A stretch of 64,000 bases of DNA from Klebsiella sp. BIGb0138 (GCF_004342285.1 NZ_SMCV01000002.1:434001-498000); one strand, 5' to 3'; counted from the stretch's first letter, positions 1 through 9,763 are shown. Translations and numbers: made by a program. The notes: generated by a model from the sequence alone, not told the origin.

Positions 1-143
1 TGTTCGACAAGCGCCACTTCCGCGAAGGTAACGCCCAGAGTACCGGCAACGCCACCACGGGCGCCTGGCTGTGGGGCGCCGGGGCAAATACCTATAACGA
101 ACCCGGGCGTACCTACTACATGCAGGTGGGACTGCACTTCTGA
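1..143 (+). CDS. iroN: Catecholate siderophore TonB-dependent receptor, C-terminal end (IroN-like)
   Basis: The last 46 codons of an outer-membrane receptor enter from the left edge in frame 3 and stop with TGA at 141-143. The visible end contains FDKRHFREGNAQ, then YNEPGRTYYMQVGLHF, which is the terminal beta-strand region ending in aromatic Phe that FepA and IroN share. Such receptors import ferric enterobactin or glucosylated enterobactin (salmochelin) through the outer membrane with TonB energy. The fragment alone cannot separate FepA from IroN; the call rests on the convergent iroD, iroC and iroB genes next to it. The start and most of the gene lie outside the window. Confidence 0.8.
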   Translation, partial: FDKRHFREGNAQSTGNATTGAWLWGAGANTYNEPGRTYYMQVGLHF

Positions 144-167
144 TAACAGCATAGCGTGACAGATAAG

Positions 168-195
168 GCGGCGGACGGGTCTCCCCTGCCGCCGC
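168..195 (+). terminator. Possible hairpin terminator after iroN
   Basis: A 7-bp GC stem (GCGGCGG at 168-174 with CCGCCGC at 189-195) lies 25 bases after the iroN stop, between the convergent iroN and iroD genes. It is followed by only a weak T-rich stretch, so function as an intrinsic terminator is uncertain. Confidence 0.4.
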
Positions 196-287
196 TCTTC
201 TGCCATCACGACAGGCTAATCCTCACTCAGCCCGCTTCCGGGAATACACCATTCTGTTGCGTGACCTGTCAGGGTCCGCGGAACCCC

Positions 288-1544
288 TTACGACGACAGC
301 AGGGCCAGGCCGTCGATGAGGGCGCCCCGCCACCATGCATAATCATGACCGCCGGTATAAATGGCGCAGCGGCTATCGACGCCCGCGGCAAGCAGCCGCT
401 GGTGCAGTTGCTGCACGTGCGGAACCGTCGAGCCCTCTAAGGATCCGACGCATAGCCTAACGCGCACCGTCTGCGGAGGCGCGGAGAGCAGATGTTCGCT
501 CACCCAGGAGATATCGCTGGAGGAAAACAGAAAAGGACGACCGCTGCCGTCCGGCGTCCACCACATCGATGGAGAGTGACACAGTACCAGGCCGAAGGTA
601 TCCGCCGCATGACGGGCCGCCATCAACGCGGTCACGCCGCCCAGGCTCTGCCCCGCCAGAACGGTCTGCGAACGGCCCGCCCAACAGCGATGCGCCTGTT
701 CCGCCATAACCTCAGGCAGCAGGCGGCAGGCAATGTCGAGCACCAGCTCGCGGCGTCCACCGAGGATTTCGGTACGATCGCGCTCATCCACGTTATCCAC
801 GCCGAGTACCGCCACGGGAGGAATGCGGCCATTGTTAATCGCGGCGTCAATCGCCGGCGCCACGCCGACGTGATCGAACCAGGTTTCGCCATCCGGCAGT
901 ACCAGCATGCCAAGAGGCTGGGCTGCGGGAACATCCGGTAGATATAGGCGTACGCGGCGCTTCCGTCCGGCGATAGCGCGCTGGGAAACGCTCAGGCTGC
1001 CGGAAAAACAATGCGGCCCCCGCGCCCATTCATCTTGCGCCGGCGCCTGGTCAAGGGCCAGTACGGACTCCCGCTCGACGCCTCGCACGTTAATCCCCGG
1101 CGTCTTATTCAGCGGGTCGGCCTGCCCGGAGAGCGGCGAGAAGCGCCCTCCCAGCTGGGAAAGCGCGTCGGCCGGGGTCCCCTGCGGAATTTCAACGATC
1201 GTATATGATCCGCAGTAGGTCGCCGGCAGGCGCAGGGTTAAGATCCAGATATCGCTGGACGGCAGGCGGCGCATGAGGCCTTTATCAACGTCGGACTTAT
1301 CCGTCACGCGGTTCAGGCGCACGTAAACCCCCTGTAACGGCCTCTCCGCGCGCCACAGAAAAGTCACCTCGCGGGCATTGCGATCGCCGGCCACCTCCGT
1401 GACCAGCGGCATATTCATCGCGTCAACGTCGCGCCAGAACTCAGAGACGTCCAGTGGGGAGCCCTCGGCCAGTTGCCTGAGAAGAGCGGCGGCGGTACCA
1501 ACATCCGCTGGCGCGACGGGCGGGGTGTGTCTCATTTTCAGCAT
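288..1544 (-). CDS. iroD: Salmochelin/enterobactin esterase IroD
   Basis: Cytoplasmic hydrolase that opens the trilactone of ferric enterobactin and its glucosylated forms to release iron. The 418-residue protein has the Fes/IroD layout: an N-terminal Fes-type domain (about residues 20-160) and a C-terminal alpha/beta-hydrolase domain of the esterase-D fold. The nucleophile elbow GQSLGG and a C-terminal GGHDYAWWR segment carrying the catalytic His are visible. It is about 10 residues longer than the E. coli plasmid form as I recall it. ATG at 1544 lies directly against AGGGA; a second ATG at 1535 has better spacing (9 bases) and is a real alternative. It is the last gene of iroB-iroC-iroD. 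No iroE follows: the gene ends 145 bases from the convergent iroN. Confidence 0.93.
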   Translation of the reverse strand: MLKMRHTPPVAPADVGTAAALLRQLAEGSPLDVSEFWRDVDAMNMPLVTEVAGDRNAREVTFLWRAERPLQGVYVRLNRVTDKSDVDKGLMRRLPSSDIWILTLRLPATYCGSYTIVEIPQGTPADALSQLGGRFSPLSGQADPLNKTPGINVRGVERESVLALDQAPAQDEWARGPHCFSGSLSVSQRAIAGRKRRVRLYLPDVPAAQPLGMLVLPDGETWFDHVGVAPAIDAAINNGRIPPVAVLGVDNVDERDRTEILGGRRELVLDIACRLLPEVMAEQAHRCWAGRSQTVLAGQSLGGVTALMAARHAADTFGLVLCHSPSMWWTPDGSGRPFLFSSSDISWVSEHLLSAPPQTVRVRLCVGSLEGSTVPHVQQLHQRLLAAGVDSRCAIYTGGHDYAWWRGALIDGLALLSS

Positions 1545-1578
1545 TCCCTATCATTCAAAAGGTGTGTTGTTCTGTGCA

Positions 1579-1611
1579 CCAGGGTGGCCGTTCAGAGAAC
1601 GGTCACCCTGG
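1579..1611. repeat. Intercistronic hairpin between iroC and iroD
   Basis: A 14-bp inverted repeat (1579-1592 against 1598-1611, one G-T mismatch, 5-base loop) sits in the 113-base iroD-iroC gap. Neither strand shows a T-tract after it, so it looks more like an mRNA processing or stabilising stem, or a REP-like element, than a terminator. Confidence 0.55.
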
Positions 1612-1657
1612 TTTATTGATGCCTAAGGTGGCGGAATTATCGCTCCGTGCGGAACGC

Positions 1658-4600
1658 TTATCCCACCATTTCCCCCGCGGTTTCGCACGCCGGGCCGCCC
1701 ATGCCGTCGCGACCAACGCTATCATGCCACAGGCGTGCGTAGAGACCATCCGCCGCGATCAGTTCATCGTGCGTGCCGTATTCAGCAATGCGCCCCTTAT
1801 CGAGGACGGCAATCCGGTCGCAGCGGCGCGCGGTGGTGAGGCGATGTGCCACCACCAGCGCCGTTCGCCCTTCGGTGCGGGCGCCTTCGGACAACGAGGT
1901 CATTAACGTCTCTTCGCTAGCCCGGTCCAGCCGGGACGTGGCTTCATCAAGCAGCAGAACGTGCGCATTGACCAGCTGAGCGCGGGCTAACGCGATGAGC
2001 TGGCGCTGACCCGCCGACAGATCGGCGCCGCCGTTATTGACCGGCGTCCGGAATCCCTGCGGCAGCGAACGAACGATGTCAAACAGACCGGCCCGCCGCG
2101 CGGCGTTTTCCACCTCGCCATCGCTGCTCGTCGGCCGCGCATAGCGGATATTCTCCGCGATATCGCCGCTAAACAACGCCACATCCTGATCGACCAGCCC
2201 CACCTGGGCGCGGTAATCAGCCAGCGACATCTCATCGACGCCGCGTTCGCCGACGCGGATCCGGCCACCGGTGGGCGCATAGAGCCCGGCAATCAGCTTG
2301 ATCAGGGTGGACTTGCCCGCGCCACTGCGCCCCACCACCGCCACCACCGTGCCTTCCGGGATCGCAAGGGTGAGTTTATCCAGCGCGGGACGCTCACCGC
2401 CGGGATAGCGGAACGTCACCGACTCCAGATGAAGCGCGCCGCTGATCGACGGCGTCGCTGACGGCTCGACCGACTCCGCGCCCTCGGTCGCCAGCAGCTC
2501 ATCAATATGTTTACCGCTGGCCGTCGCCTGCTGCCAGGAGTCCACAATACCCGACAGCTGCTGTACCGGACCATAGAACTGCCCCAGCAGCAGGAAGAAC
2601 GCCGCCAGCACGCCGGCGGTCATCTCGCCGTCGGCGACGCGGGTAGCGCCCACCAGCAGGACGGCAGCGTAGGACGCCTCGGTACAAAAGGTCAGGAAGG
2701 GGAAGTAGACGGCAAGGTACTTTTGTGCCCGCACACGGGTGGCGCGGAAGCGATCCGACAGCGCTTGCAGCCTGGCCGACTCCTGCGCCTGCTGACCGTG
2801 AGACTGCACGACCCGCAGTCCGGATACCTTCTCCTGCAACGTACTGTTGACTTTACCGATCTCAAGACGCGCCTGGGCATAGGCTGGGGAGCTCAGGCGA
2901 CGGTAGATCCACGTTGCCAGAATAACGACCGGAACCGCGCCTAATGCCGTCAAGGCCAGGATCGGATCGAGCCAGAACATCGCCGCCGCAATGGCGACAA
3001 TCGTCACCAGGCTGGTTGCCGCGCCGGCGAGTCCGTTTTGCAGGAACCGGGCAAGCGCGTCGACGTCAACCGTCATACGGGTAAGACGGGAATCGACATT
3101 CTTCTCATGATAAGGCAGGGCAAGCCGCAGCAGATGTCCGAAGCTGCGTAAGCGCACCGTATGCTGCACCGATTCCGCCGCGCGCGCCGCAAACACCGTC
3201 TGCAGGGCATAGCAACACCAGCTGACGGTCACCAGACACAGCGCGAGCAAAGCGCAAATACCGATCGTGGACAGATCTCCGGCGGCGACGCCGGCATCAA
3301 TGCCGCGCTGCAAGAGCACCAGCACGCCGACGCCCGCCGCTGAATCAATGGCGATCAGCAATGCGGCAATAGCAAACATCCATGCGACAGGCGACAATAG
3401 CGACGCGACCCGCTTCCCCTTACCGGCCAGCGCCCGCTGCACTGCGTTCTCCGGCACGCTGGTCATGCGCGCCACAAAGCCTTTCTCTCCGGCAGACGGC
3501 ATCTCTGGTGCCTCATTGTCGTCCACCGCGGGCGCTGACGGCCACAGTTCGGCATGCGAAGCCGGGGGCGGCTCCAGAAAATCGCCTGCGCCTGACATCA
3601 GCGCGCGAAACGTCTGGCAACGAGCCGCAAGCTCCGCCTGCGTACCGATATCCACCACCCGTCCTTTGTCCAGTACCACAATCTGGCGGGCCAGCTGCAA
3701 CGTTGAACGGCGACGTGCGATCACCAGCAGCATATGCCGATCGTCCGCATAGCGCCCCAGTGCGGTATTAATTTCCGCTTCGGTGCCGGCATCAACCGCC
3801 GAGGTGGTATCGTCGAGAATCAGCACGCCCGGCGCAGAGATTAACGCCCTGGCCAGCGCAATACGCTGCCTCTGCCCACCGGAGAGATTGGTGCCGCGCT
3901 CGCTGAGGCGGGTTTTAAACCCCTGCGGTAATGCGGAGATAAACGCGGTCGCCCCGGCCGCGTCGGCGGCGCGGCGGATGTCTTCGTCCGTCGCCTGCGG
4001 ATGACCGTAGGCAATATTCTCCGCCACCGTCCCGGCAAACAGAAAAGCGTCCTCAAACACGACGCCAACAGCGCGGCGCAGCTCTGCCAGTTTGAGATCG
4101 CGAAGATTCTGCCGCCCCTCCGTGGTATTAAGCCACACGTTTCCGGCGGTGGTATCGTAAAAGCGCGCGAGCAGCATCAGCAGCGTTGATTTGCCCGAAC
4201 CTGACGCGCCCACCACCGCCACCGTCTCGCCGGCGCGCAGGGAAAATGAGACATCCTGCAGAACACCCGCGCCGCCGCCATAGTGGAAACCAACCTGCTC
4301 CAGCTCCAGTCCGACGACCTGCCCGCTCACAGACTGCGTCCCGTCCGCCATCTGCGACCGGGTGTCGATCAGGGAGAAAACGCGTTCTACCGAAGCCTGC
4401 GTGCGCTGCGCGATGACCAGAAATGAAGCCAGCACACGGGTTGGCCCGGTTAGCATCGCCAGGAAGCTGGCGAAAGCAACAAACGTTCCCAGGTCGATGC
4501 GGCCGTTCATCACCGACCATCCGCCGAAACAGAGCAGCACGATTTGCCCCACCACCGGCAGCGCCAGCATGGTGGCGCCCGGCATCGCCTGGGAGATGGC

Positions 4601-5329
4601 AGCGCCGATGCGTACGCGAACCATCTGCCGCGACTGGCTATCCAGCCAGCGCGTCTCGCGCAGTTCCGCCACGCATGACTTAACCACCGAGATCTGGGTC
4701 AGAACCTCGCGCATATGTTCCGTCAGGTGGGCCAGTCTGTCAGAGGCTAGCCCCGTCTGGGCAAAAACTCGGCGACGCGCGCGTAGCGCGGTAACGGCCA
4801 GAGAGGTCAGTACGCCGACGACGATCAGCGTCATCGCCGGCGACATCCATAGCATCACCGCGATACCGGCGACGTAGTAAGTGAACACCGCGAGTGGAAC
4901 AGGACACATCTGCAGCAGGGTATGCATCTGCTGCAGATCGCTGTTGGTACGCGAAATCACCTGTCCGGTGCGCAGGGCATCCTGCCCGGCGCCGTCCAGT
5001 TTCTGGATGCTGTCGAAGGCCCTTCCACGCAGGGTATGCTGAACCCAAAGAGAGAGTTCTCCGGCGTATCCGCGGCGCACGTAGTTGCCGACGAAGTCCA
5101 AAAACGCAATCAGCAGCAGGCCGCAGGCGAGCCATGGCAGTTGGGTCGGGTCGCCCGCCAGCGCATCGTTAACCGCCTGGCGGGTCAGCAGCGGCGTCAA
5201 GGCGGCAAGAACGATCGTCGCCACCGAGGCCACCACCACAATAAGGCTCAGTTTCTTACGTTCCCAACACACGCCGGCAAGACGAACTATCCAGGAGCGG
5301 GCAGGCATGGGAGAGTGTGATGCAGGCAT
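1658..5329 (-). CDS. iroC: Salmochelin ABC exporter IroC
   Basis: Inner-membrane exporter of glucosylated enterobactin. The 1223-residue protein is two complete half-transporters fused: membrane domain, then ATPase, then a second membrane domain and ATPase. Walker A motifs are GASGSGKST (about residue 380) and GRSGAGKST (about residue 1005). The signature motifs are LSGGQRQR in the first ATPase and LSAGQRQL in the second. ATG at 5329 follows AAGGAGG by 4 bases, which fixes the start. It lies 157 bases after iroB and 113 bases before iroD, all on the minus strand, so the three genes probably share a transcript. Length and architecture match known IroC. Confidence 0.95.
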   Translation of the reverse strand: MPASHSPMPARSWIVRLAGVCWERKKLSLIVVVASVATIVLAALTPLLTRQAVNDALAGDPTQLPWLACGLLLIAFLDFVGNYVRRGYAGELSLWVQHTLRGRAFDSIQKLDGAGQDALRTGQVISRTNSDLQQMHTLLQMCPVPLAVFTYYVAGIAVMLWMSPAMTLIVVGVLTSLAVTALRARRRVFAQTGLASDRLAHLTEHMREVLTQISVVKSCVAELRETRWLDSQSRQMVRVRIGAAISQAMPGATMLALPVVGQIVLLCFGGWSVMNGRIDLGTFVAFASFLAMLTGPTRVLASFLVIAQRTQASVERVFSLIDTRSQMADGTQSVSGQVVGLELEQVGFHYGGGAGVLQDVSFSLRAGETVAVVGASGSGKSTLLMLLARFYDTTAGNVWLNTTEGRQNLRDLKLAELRRAVGVVFEDAFLFAGTVAENIAYGHPQATDEDIRRAADAAGATAFISALPQGFKTRLSERGTNLSGGQRQRIALARALISAPGVLILDDTTSAVDAGTEAEINTALGRYADDRHMLLVIARRRSTLQLARQIVVLDKGRVVDIGTQAELAARCQTFRALMSGAGDFLEPPPASHAELWPSAPAVDDNEAPEMPSAGEKGFVARMTSVPENAVQRALAGKGKRVASLLSPVAWMFAIAALLIAIDSAAGVGVLVLLQRGIDAGVAAGDLSTIGICALLALCLVTVSWCCYALQTVFAARAAESVQHTVRLRSFGHLLRLALPYHEKNVDSRLTRMTVDVDALARFLQNGLAGAATSLVTIVAIAAAMFWLDPILALTALGAVPVVILATWIYRRLSSPAYAQARLEIGKVNSTLQEKVSGLRVVQSHGQQAQESARLQALSDRFRATRVRAQKYLAVYFPFLTFCTEASYAAVLLVGATRVADGEMTAGVLAAFFLLLGQFYGPVQQLSGIVDSWQQATASGKHIDELLATEGAESVEPSATPSISGALHLESVTFRYPGGERPALDKLTLAIPEGTVVAVVGRSGAGKSTLIKLIAGLYAPTGGRIRVGERGVDEMSLADYRAQVGLVDQDVALFSGDIAENIRYARPTSSDGEVENAARRAGLFDIVRSLPQGFRTPVNNGGADLSAGQRQLIALARAQLVNAHVLLLDEATSRLDRASEETLMTSLSEGARTEGRTALVVAHRLTTARRCDRIAVLDKGRIAEYGTHDELIAADGLYARLWHDSVGRDGMGGPACETAGEMVG

Positions 5330-5486
5330 CAAGCCTCCTTCATCGATAAATGAGATCCATTAGCACAGGCGACGAACCGCCGCCGGAAAGATCCGTTTAA
5401 ACATCGCGTCAGGGCGAGCTTCTGCAGCCCCATCGCAGGAGCAGGACAGGCGCGATCGCCCTAACGCATCGCATCAAAAAGAGCAA

Positions 5487-6602
5487 TCAGCCGCGTTGCA
5501 ACATGGCGATCAGGTTTTTAACCACCTCACACGGCGTAGCTTGCGCCGCCATCTCCGCGGCGACCGCCGCGGAAGCGGCGCGAAGATCGCGGTTGCCGAG
5601 GAAATCGTTGATCATGCCGCTCGTCAGCCCACCGTCGCCGGGAATGATTCCGCACCCGCGTTCCACAACGGCGCGGGCGTTGACCGGACGATCGGCCCCC
5701 TGGCCAAACACGATCTGCGGTATCCCGGCGTGCAGGGCGGTCAGGGTGTTGCCTGCCCCTCCGTGGTGAATGAACCCGTCGGCGCCGTTGAGAAAGACCC
5801 CCATTGGGATCCAGTCGACAAGGCGCACATTTGGCGGCAGTGTGCGCAAATCAGAACGCGCATTCGCTGACAGATGCAGGATGATCTCGGCATCCACCTC
5901 GCCGGCGGAATCCATGACCCATGAAATCAGATCCAGGCCATCAACCATCGGTTTGACGGTACCCAGACTCACCAGCAGGCGTTGGCGATCTGGCGTCCGG
6001 TCCCACCACGCTTCCCAGACGGCCCCCCCGTTGTAGGGAACGTACTGCATGGAAATGATCGGCTCTCCCTCATTTTGCACAATGCTCATGCTCGGCGGCG
6101 TCACGTCGATCCACGCCATATCCCGCGGCGGCGCGTCGACGCCGTGGCGCCGGTAAGCATCGGTGAGCGACCGTGTTACCCCTTTGATGTGCCAGGGGGT
6201 GTGCCCGAATCCCACCGTTTGCATCACCACCGGAATGCCATATTTTGCGGCAATTAACGGCCCGACGACTCCCAGCGGGGGGTAGACAATCAGGTCAGGC
6301 CGCCAGTGTCCGGCGAACTCGACCAGCTGATCGGCCATCTCTTCGCTGAAGAAAGAGAAGTTGCCCATTTTAGTACCGAGGTTGCTTTCCTTTCGTAACG
6401 CTTCCCGCCGGCGATAGTCGGCTTCCGAATCAAAACCCGGCGCGGCGTCAAACACCACCAGCCCCGCTTCTGCTGCTTTCTGAGCAAATTTCCCGCCGCT
6501 GGCGATCAAGACTTCGTGACCATCGACACGAAAAGCCTGAGCAAGAGACAACACCGGGTACAGCAGCCCATATAAAGGTGGGCCCACAAACAGAATACGC
6601 AT
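5487..6602 (-). CDS. iroB: Enterobactin C-glucosyltransferase IroB
   Basis: Transfers glucose from UDP-glucose to C5 of the enterobactin catechol rings, making salmochelins that escape lipocalin-2. The 371-residue product starting MRILFVGPPLYG is the standard IroB length. It has the GT-B UGT-type layout with the C-terminal donor-binding stretch HHGGAGNTLTALHAGIPQIV near residues 280-300. An in-frame upstream extension to 6686 exists, but ATG 6602 has GAGAGGGA seven bases before it and matches the known N-terminus. First gene of iroBCD. A Fur-like site lies about 460 bp upstream. Confidence 0.95.
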   Translation of the reverse strand: MRILFVGPPLYGLLYPVLSLAQAFRVDGHEVLIASGGKFAQKAAEAGLVVFDAAPGFDSEADYRRREALRKESNLGTKMGNFSFFSEEMADQLVEFAGHWRPDLIVYPPLGVVGPLIAAKYGIPVVMQTVGFGHTPWHIKGVTRSLTDAYRRHGVDAPPRDMAWIDVTPPSMSIVQNEGEPIISMQYVPYNGGAVWEAWWDRTPDRQRLLVSLGTVKPMVDGLDLISWVMDSAGEVDAEIILHLSANARSDLRTLPPNVRLVDWIPMGVFLNGADGFIHHGGAGNTLTALHAGIPQIVFGQGADRPVNARAVVERGCGIIPGDGGLTSGMINDFLGNRDLRAASAAVAAEMAAQATPCEVVKNLIAMLQRG

Positions 6603-7419
6603 GAGAAAATCCCTCTCCGCTTGACTAACTGAAGTCTGGAAGTTGACGCAGTCGCTCTGCGGCCAGGGCGGCGATATATTTTTCATCAGGCCGCCGCCCG
6701 ACCTGTGCGCCTGCGTCAGAGTGAGTTTCGCCAGAGAGAGGACGCCGGCGTCCCGGTGACCTCCCTGGCGAACCGGGCTTTCCCTGTCCCGACTACCGGT
6801 AACGCCTGAGCGTCATTGTCCACGAACCACCAGAAACGGTGCCGTGCTGCCTGGCGCCGTTCTGGCCCTGTACGCATCCGCCGGGTGCAGAGACCGATCG
6901 GCGAGTTTTGCTGTGTCGGTTATTCCTGAAGACAAAACCTGGTGCCTCATCCTGATGGCGTCAGCCTGTGCTCGCCGGCGAGAAAAGAGTTCCGTTGATC
7001 AATCGCGCCCTCTTTCCTTGCGGTCTCTGTAATAACCTTGCCAGATAAAATCCCAATAACGAATGCTAATGATAATGATTAACAATACCATTAGCATTTG
7101 CAACAATAGCCGGAGTTTAATGGAACTGAGAGGCGCATATTAGGAATAATCCCCCCTCAGCGAGAACAACATGAGGGGAATTTGCCGGCGTCGAGAAAGG
7201 GATGAGCAAGAGGCCCAGGAGACAAGCGTTATTTGCCGTTCGTCAGAATATAGGCTTAATATTAAGGCGGGTTATTTCTTCTCCTGGCCGGTGATACAGC
7301 CTCATTCGGATCCGGCGTCTGAAAAGAGATCTGTCATGATGCCTGCGAGCCCTGATAGTGAAGCCCGCTTTTAACGGCTTGATGATTAAAGCCATGAGTC
7401 ATTAATATCACGTCATTTA
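6603..7419. other. 817-bp non-coding region upstream of iroB
   Basis: This stretch separates iroB from the 3' end of the LysR gene. I see no convincing gene: the short open frames at 6844-7032 and 7171-7374 have no recognisable product or good ribosome site. The part from about 7020 to 7160 is AT-rich and holds the Fur-like palindrome listed separately. If that marks the promoter, iroB has a long (about 450-base) untranslated leader, or there is a second promoter nearer to 6650. Confidence 0.6.
7065..7083 (-). promoter_or_regulatory. Fur box candidate for iroBCD
   Basis: The 19 bases match the consensus GATAATGATAATCATTATC at 16 positions. The site overlaps the left arm of a larger perfect inverted repeat, AATGCTAATG at 7062-7071 and CATTAGCATT at 7089-7098. 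Iron repression through Fur is the known control of iro genes. The distance to iroB (about 460 bp) is unusual. Confidence 0.7.
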
Positions 7420-8334
7420 TTATAAAGTCGTTCGATTACCGCTATTATCCTGCTCGAAAATTTTGTGCTGGATGAGACGATCCCGTAACCAGTTCAGGGA
7501 TTTACCGACGCTCTTCTTTTTCGACCACAATAAATCCACGCCAACCTCCCAGTCCGTATGAGGATATTCCTGCTGGCGCAGTTCAACGAGCGTGCCCTCA
7601 TGGAGCTCTTTGCCAATGAACAAACGCGGCAGAGAGGCCCAGCCCAGCCCCGCGATGGCAGCCGCAATCATGGCGTTATAGCTCTCAACGCGCCATAGCA
7701 TCGGGCTGCCAAGATATTCCGTGGTGGCAATGTGCTGTTCCTGGGGGCCGAAGGTAATATGCCGCCAGCGATGCAGATCCGCAAAAGAGACCGGGCCCTG
7801 CCCCGCCAGCGGGTGCGATGCGCTAACAACGTGGACCATAATGACCTTTCCCAGCTGGACAAACTGGAGGCGGTCGCTATCAACCATGCGGGCGATCACG
7901 ATCCCGGCGTCCACTTCTCCTCGGCTCACCAGACCGGTCACATTCCCCTGATGGGGCTCGCGGATATGGATATCCACCTGAGGAAATGTCATAGCAAATT
8001 CATATAAAACCGGGGCTATAGTCGGGTATGGCACCTCAATCGCCAGCGTAATGCAGGCTTCAGTCTGAACATTGTAAGCCCCCACTCTTTGCTCCAGCAC
8101 ATTGCATTGCTCAAGGACGGTTTTGATGTATTCACGTAATACGGTCCCCTCCCCGGTCAGGGTGATCTGTCGGGGGGAACGCTCGAACAACCGGAGATTG
8201 AATTCATCCTCAAGGTTGCTCATTGCCATATTCACCGACGACTGCGAACGCTTCAGCGCCCGGGCGGCGGCAGAAAACGAACCGGACCGCGCAACCTGCT
8301 CGAATACCATAAGTTGTTCCAATGAATACTTCAC
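7420..8334 (-). CDS. LysR-family transcriptional regulator
   Basis: A 304-residue regulator with an N-terminal winged helix-turn-helix (residues 1-60, including SGSFSAAARALKRSQSSVNMAM) and a LysR substrate-binding domain from about residue 90 to 290. It is divergently transcribed from the purine permease and deaminase pair, with 109 bp between them. This arrangement normally means the regulator controls the divergent genes in response to their substrate. The ligand cannot be read from the sequence; a purine such as xanthine, urate or guanine is inferred from the neighbours only. Confidence 0.85.
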   Translation of the reverse strand: MKYSLEQLMVFEQVARSGSFSAAARALKRSQSSVNMAMSNLEDEFNLRLFERSPRQITLTGEGTVLREYIKTVLEQCNVLEQRVGAYNVQTEACITLAIEVPYPTIAPVLYEFAMTFPQVDIHIREPHQGNVTGLVSRGEVDAGIVIARMVDSDRLQFVQLGKVIMVHVVSASHPLAGQGPVSFADLHRWRHITFGPQEQHIATTEYLGSPMLWRVESYNAMIAAAIAGLGWASLPRLFIGKELHEGTLVELRQQEYPHTDWEVGVDLLWSKKKSVGKSLNWLRDRLIQHKIFEQDNSGNRTTL

Positions 8335-8443
8335 TTCAGCCCCCCAGATTTCAAAAAAACTGAAAACAGCTGACTAACTTATATCACGTTTACCCACATA
8401 TAGTTGGCCATCGCTTCCTTCGGGCACTCTTCAGGGGATTCAC

Positions 8444-9763
8444 ATGGCTACCGTTTTAGAAAACCAGAGCACGACCAACCCGCTGACCATAAAACGCATC
8501 GCTTCTCTTGGGCTCCAGCACGTGCTGGTGATGTACGCCGGCACGGTCACCGTTCCGTTGATTCTGGCGGCCGTGCTGCAACTGAGCAGTAGCGAAACCA
8601 TTACGCTAATCAATGCCTGCCTGCTCACTTCGGGGCTGGCGACGCTGCTGCAGGCGGTGGGCATTGGCCGTTTCGGCAGTCGCTTACCGCTGATTCAGGG
8701 ATGCTCTTTTATCGTACTGGCGCCGATGATTATGATTGGGCAACAATACGGCATCGCCACCATCTTCGGCTCGGTTATTGCCTGCGGCCTGTTCACTCTG
8801 CTGGTGGCCCCGGTGTTTAGCCGCCTGGTGCGTTTTTTCCCACCGATCGTCATTGGCTGCGTGATCACCCTGATTGGCATTTCACTGATGCCCGCAGCGG
8901 CAATTTGGCTGGGGGGCGGTAATCCGCATGCGCCAGACTTTGCCCAACCGCAGAATTTACTGCTCGGTTTTGCCACTCTCGCCGTCACCCTGCTGTTCTA
9001 CTGCAATACCCACGGGGTAATGCGCAACTTCAGTATCCTGTTCGGGCTGCTGGCCGGGACGCTGGGCGCCTGGCTGTGCGGCTTAACTCATTTCGGTGCC
9101 GTGACCGGGGCCTCCTGGGTTGGCTTCAGCCTGCCTTTCGCCTTTGGTCTGCCGCATTTTGCTGTCGCGCCAATCCTGGTGCTGTGTCTGTCGATGCTGA
9201 TTGTGATGACCGAGACCACAGGCAACATTTTACTGATTGATAAGCTGATCGGACAGCCGACCACATCACAGCGCCTGGCAGATGCGATCCGCGCCGATGG
9301 GCTCTCCACCATGGTCGGCGGCTGCCTGAACAGCTTCCCCTATAACGCTTTCTCACAAAATGCCGGCCTGCTCATGCTGACCAAAGTCACCAGCCGACGC
9401 GTACTGATCGCCGCGGGTCTCATTCTGGTATTGCTGGGGCTGTTTCCTAAGCTCGGGGCTATCGTCGCGATGATCCCGAATCCGGTGCTCGGTGGCGTGG
9501 CCGTGCTGATGTTTGGCATGACGCTGGCAGCGGGCGTGCAGGAACTCAAAAACGTCGATTTTGGCGATGAGAAAAATGTCCTGATCGTCTCGGTGTCTAT
9601 TGCAAGCGGCGTGCTTCCCGTCGCATTCCCTGCGCTTTTTCAGCAGCTACCGGCGTCCGTAAAACTGTTTCTGGACAGTGGAATTTTTATCGGCGGCTTC
9701 ACCGCAGTTCTTCTCAATGCGTTGCTTCATCGCCGCACACTCAAAACGGAGACATCGCTTTGA
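8444..9763 (+). CDS. NCS2-family purine (xanthine/urate) permease
   Basis: An inner-membrane nucleobase symporter of 439 residues with about 12-14 hydrophobic segments. Family hallmarks are ETTGN near residue 250 and a QNAGLLMLTKV segment near residue 305, which correspond to the substrate-binding helices and the NCS2 signature. It resembles the XanP/UacP/UacT branch more than uracil permease UraA, but the exact base is not certain. ATG 8444 follows AGGGGATTCAC. The stop overlaps the start of the downstream deaminase, so the two are translationally coupled. LysR regulator divergent upstream. Confidence 0.88.
   Translation: MATVLENQSTTNPLTIKRIASLGLQHVLVMYAGTVTVPLILAAVLQLSSSETITLINACLLTSGLATLLQAVGIGRFGSRLPLIQGCSFIVLAPMIMIGQQYGIATIFGSVIACGLFTLLVAPVFSRLVRFFPPIVIGCVITLIGISLMPAAAIWLGGGNPHAPDFAQPQNLLLGFATLAVTLLFYCNTHGVMRNFSILFGLLAGTLGAWLCGLTHFGAVTGASWVGFSLPFAFGLPHFAVAPILVLCLSMLIVMTETTGNILLIDKLIGQPTTSQRLADAIRADGLSTMVGGCLNSFPYNAFSQNAGLLMLTKVTSRRVLIAAGLILVLLGLFPKLGAIVAMIPNPVLGGVAVLMFGMTLAAGVQELKNVDFGDEKNVLIVSVSIASGVLPVAFPALFQQLPASVKLFLDSGIFIGGFTAVLLNALLHRRTLKTETSL

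Noticed and set aside
6844-7374. Two short frames in the iroB upstream region
   Set aside because: No plausible start signals or products.
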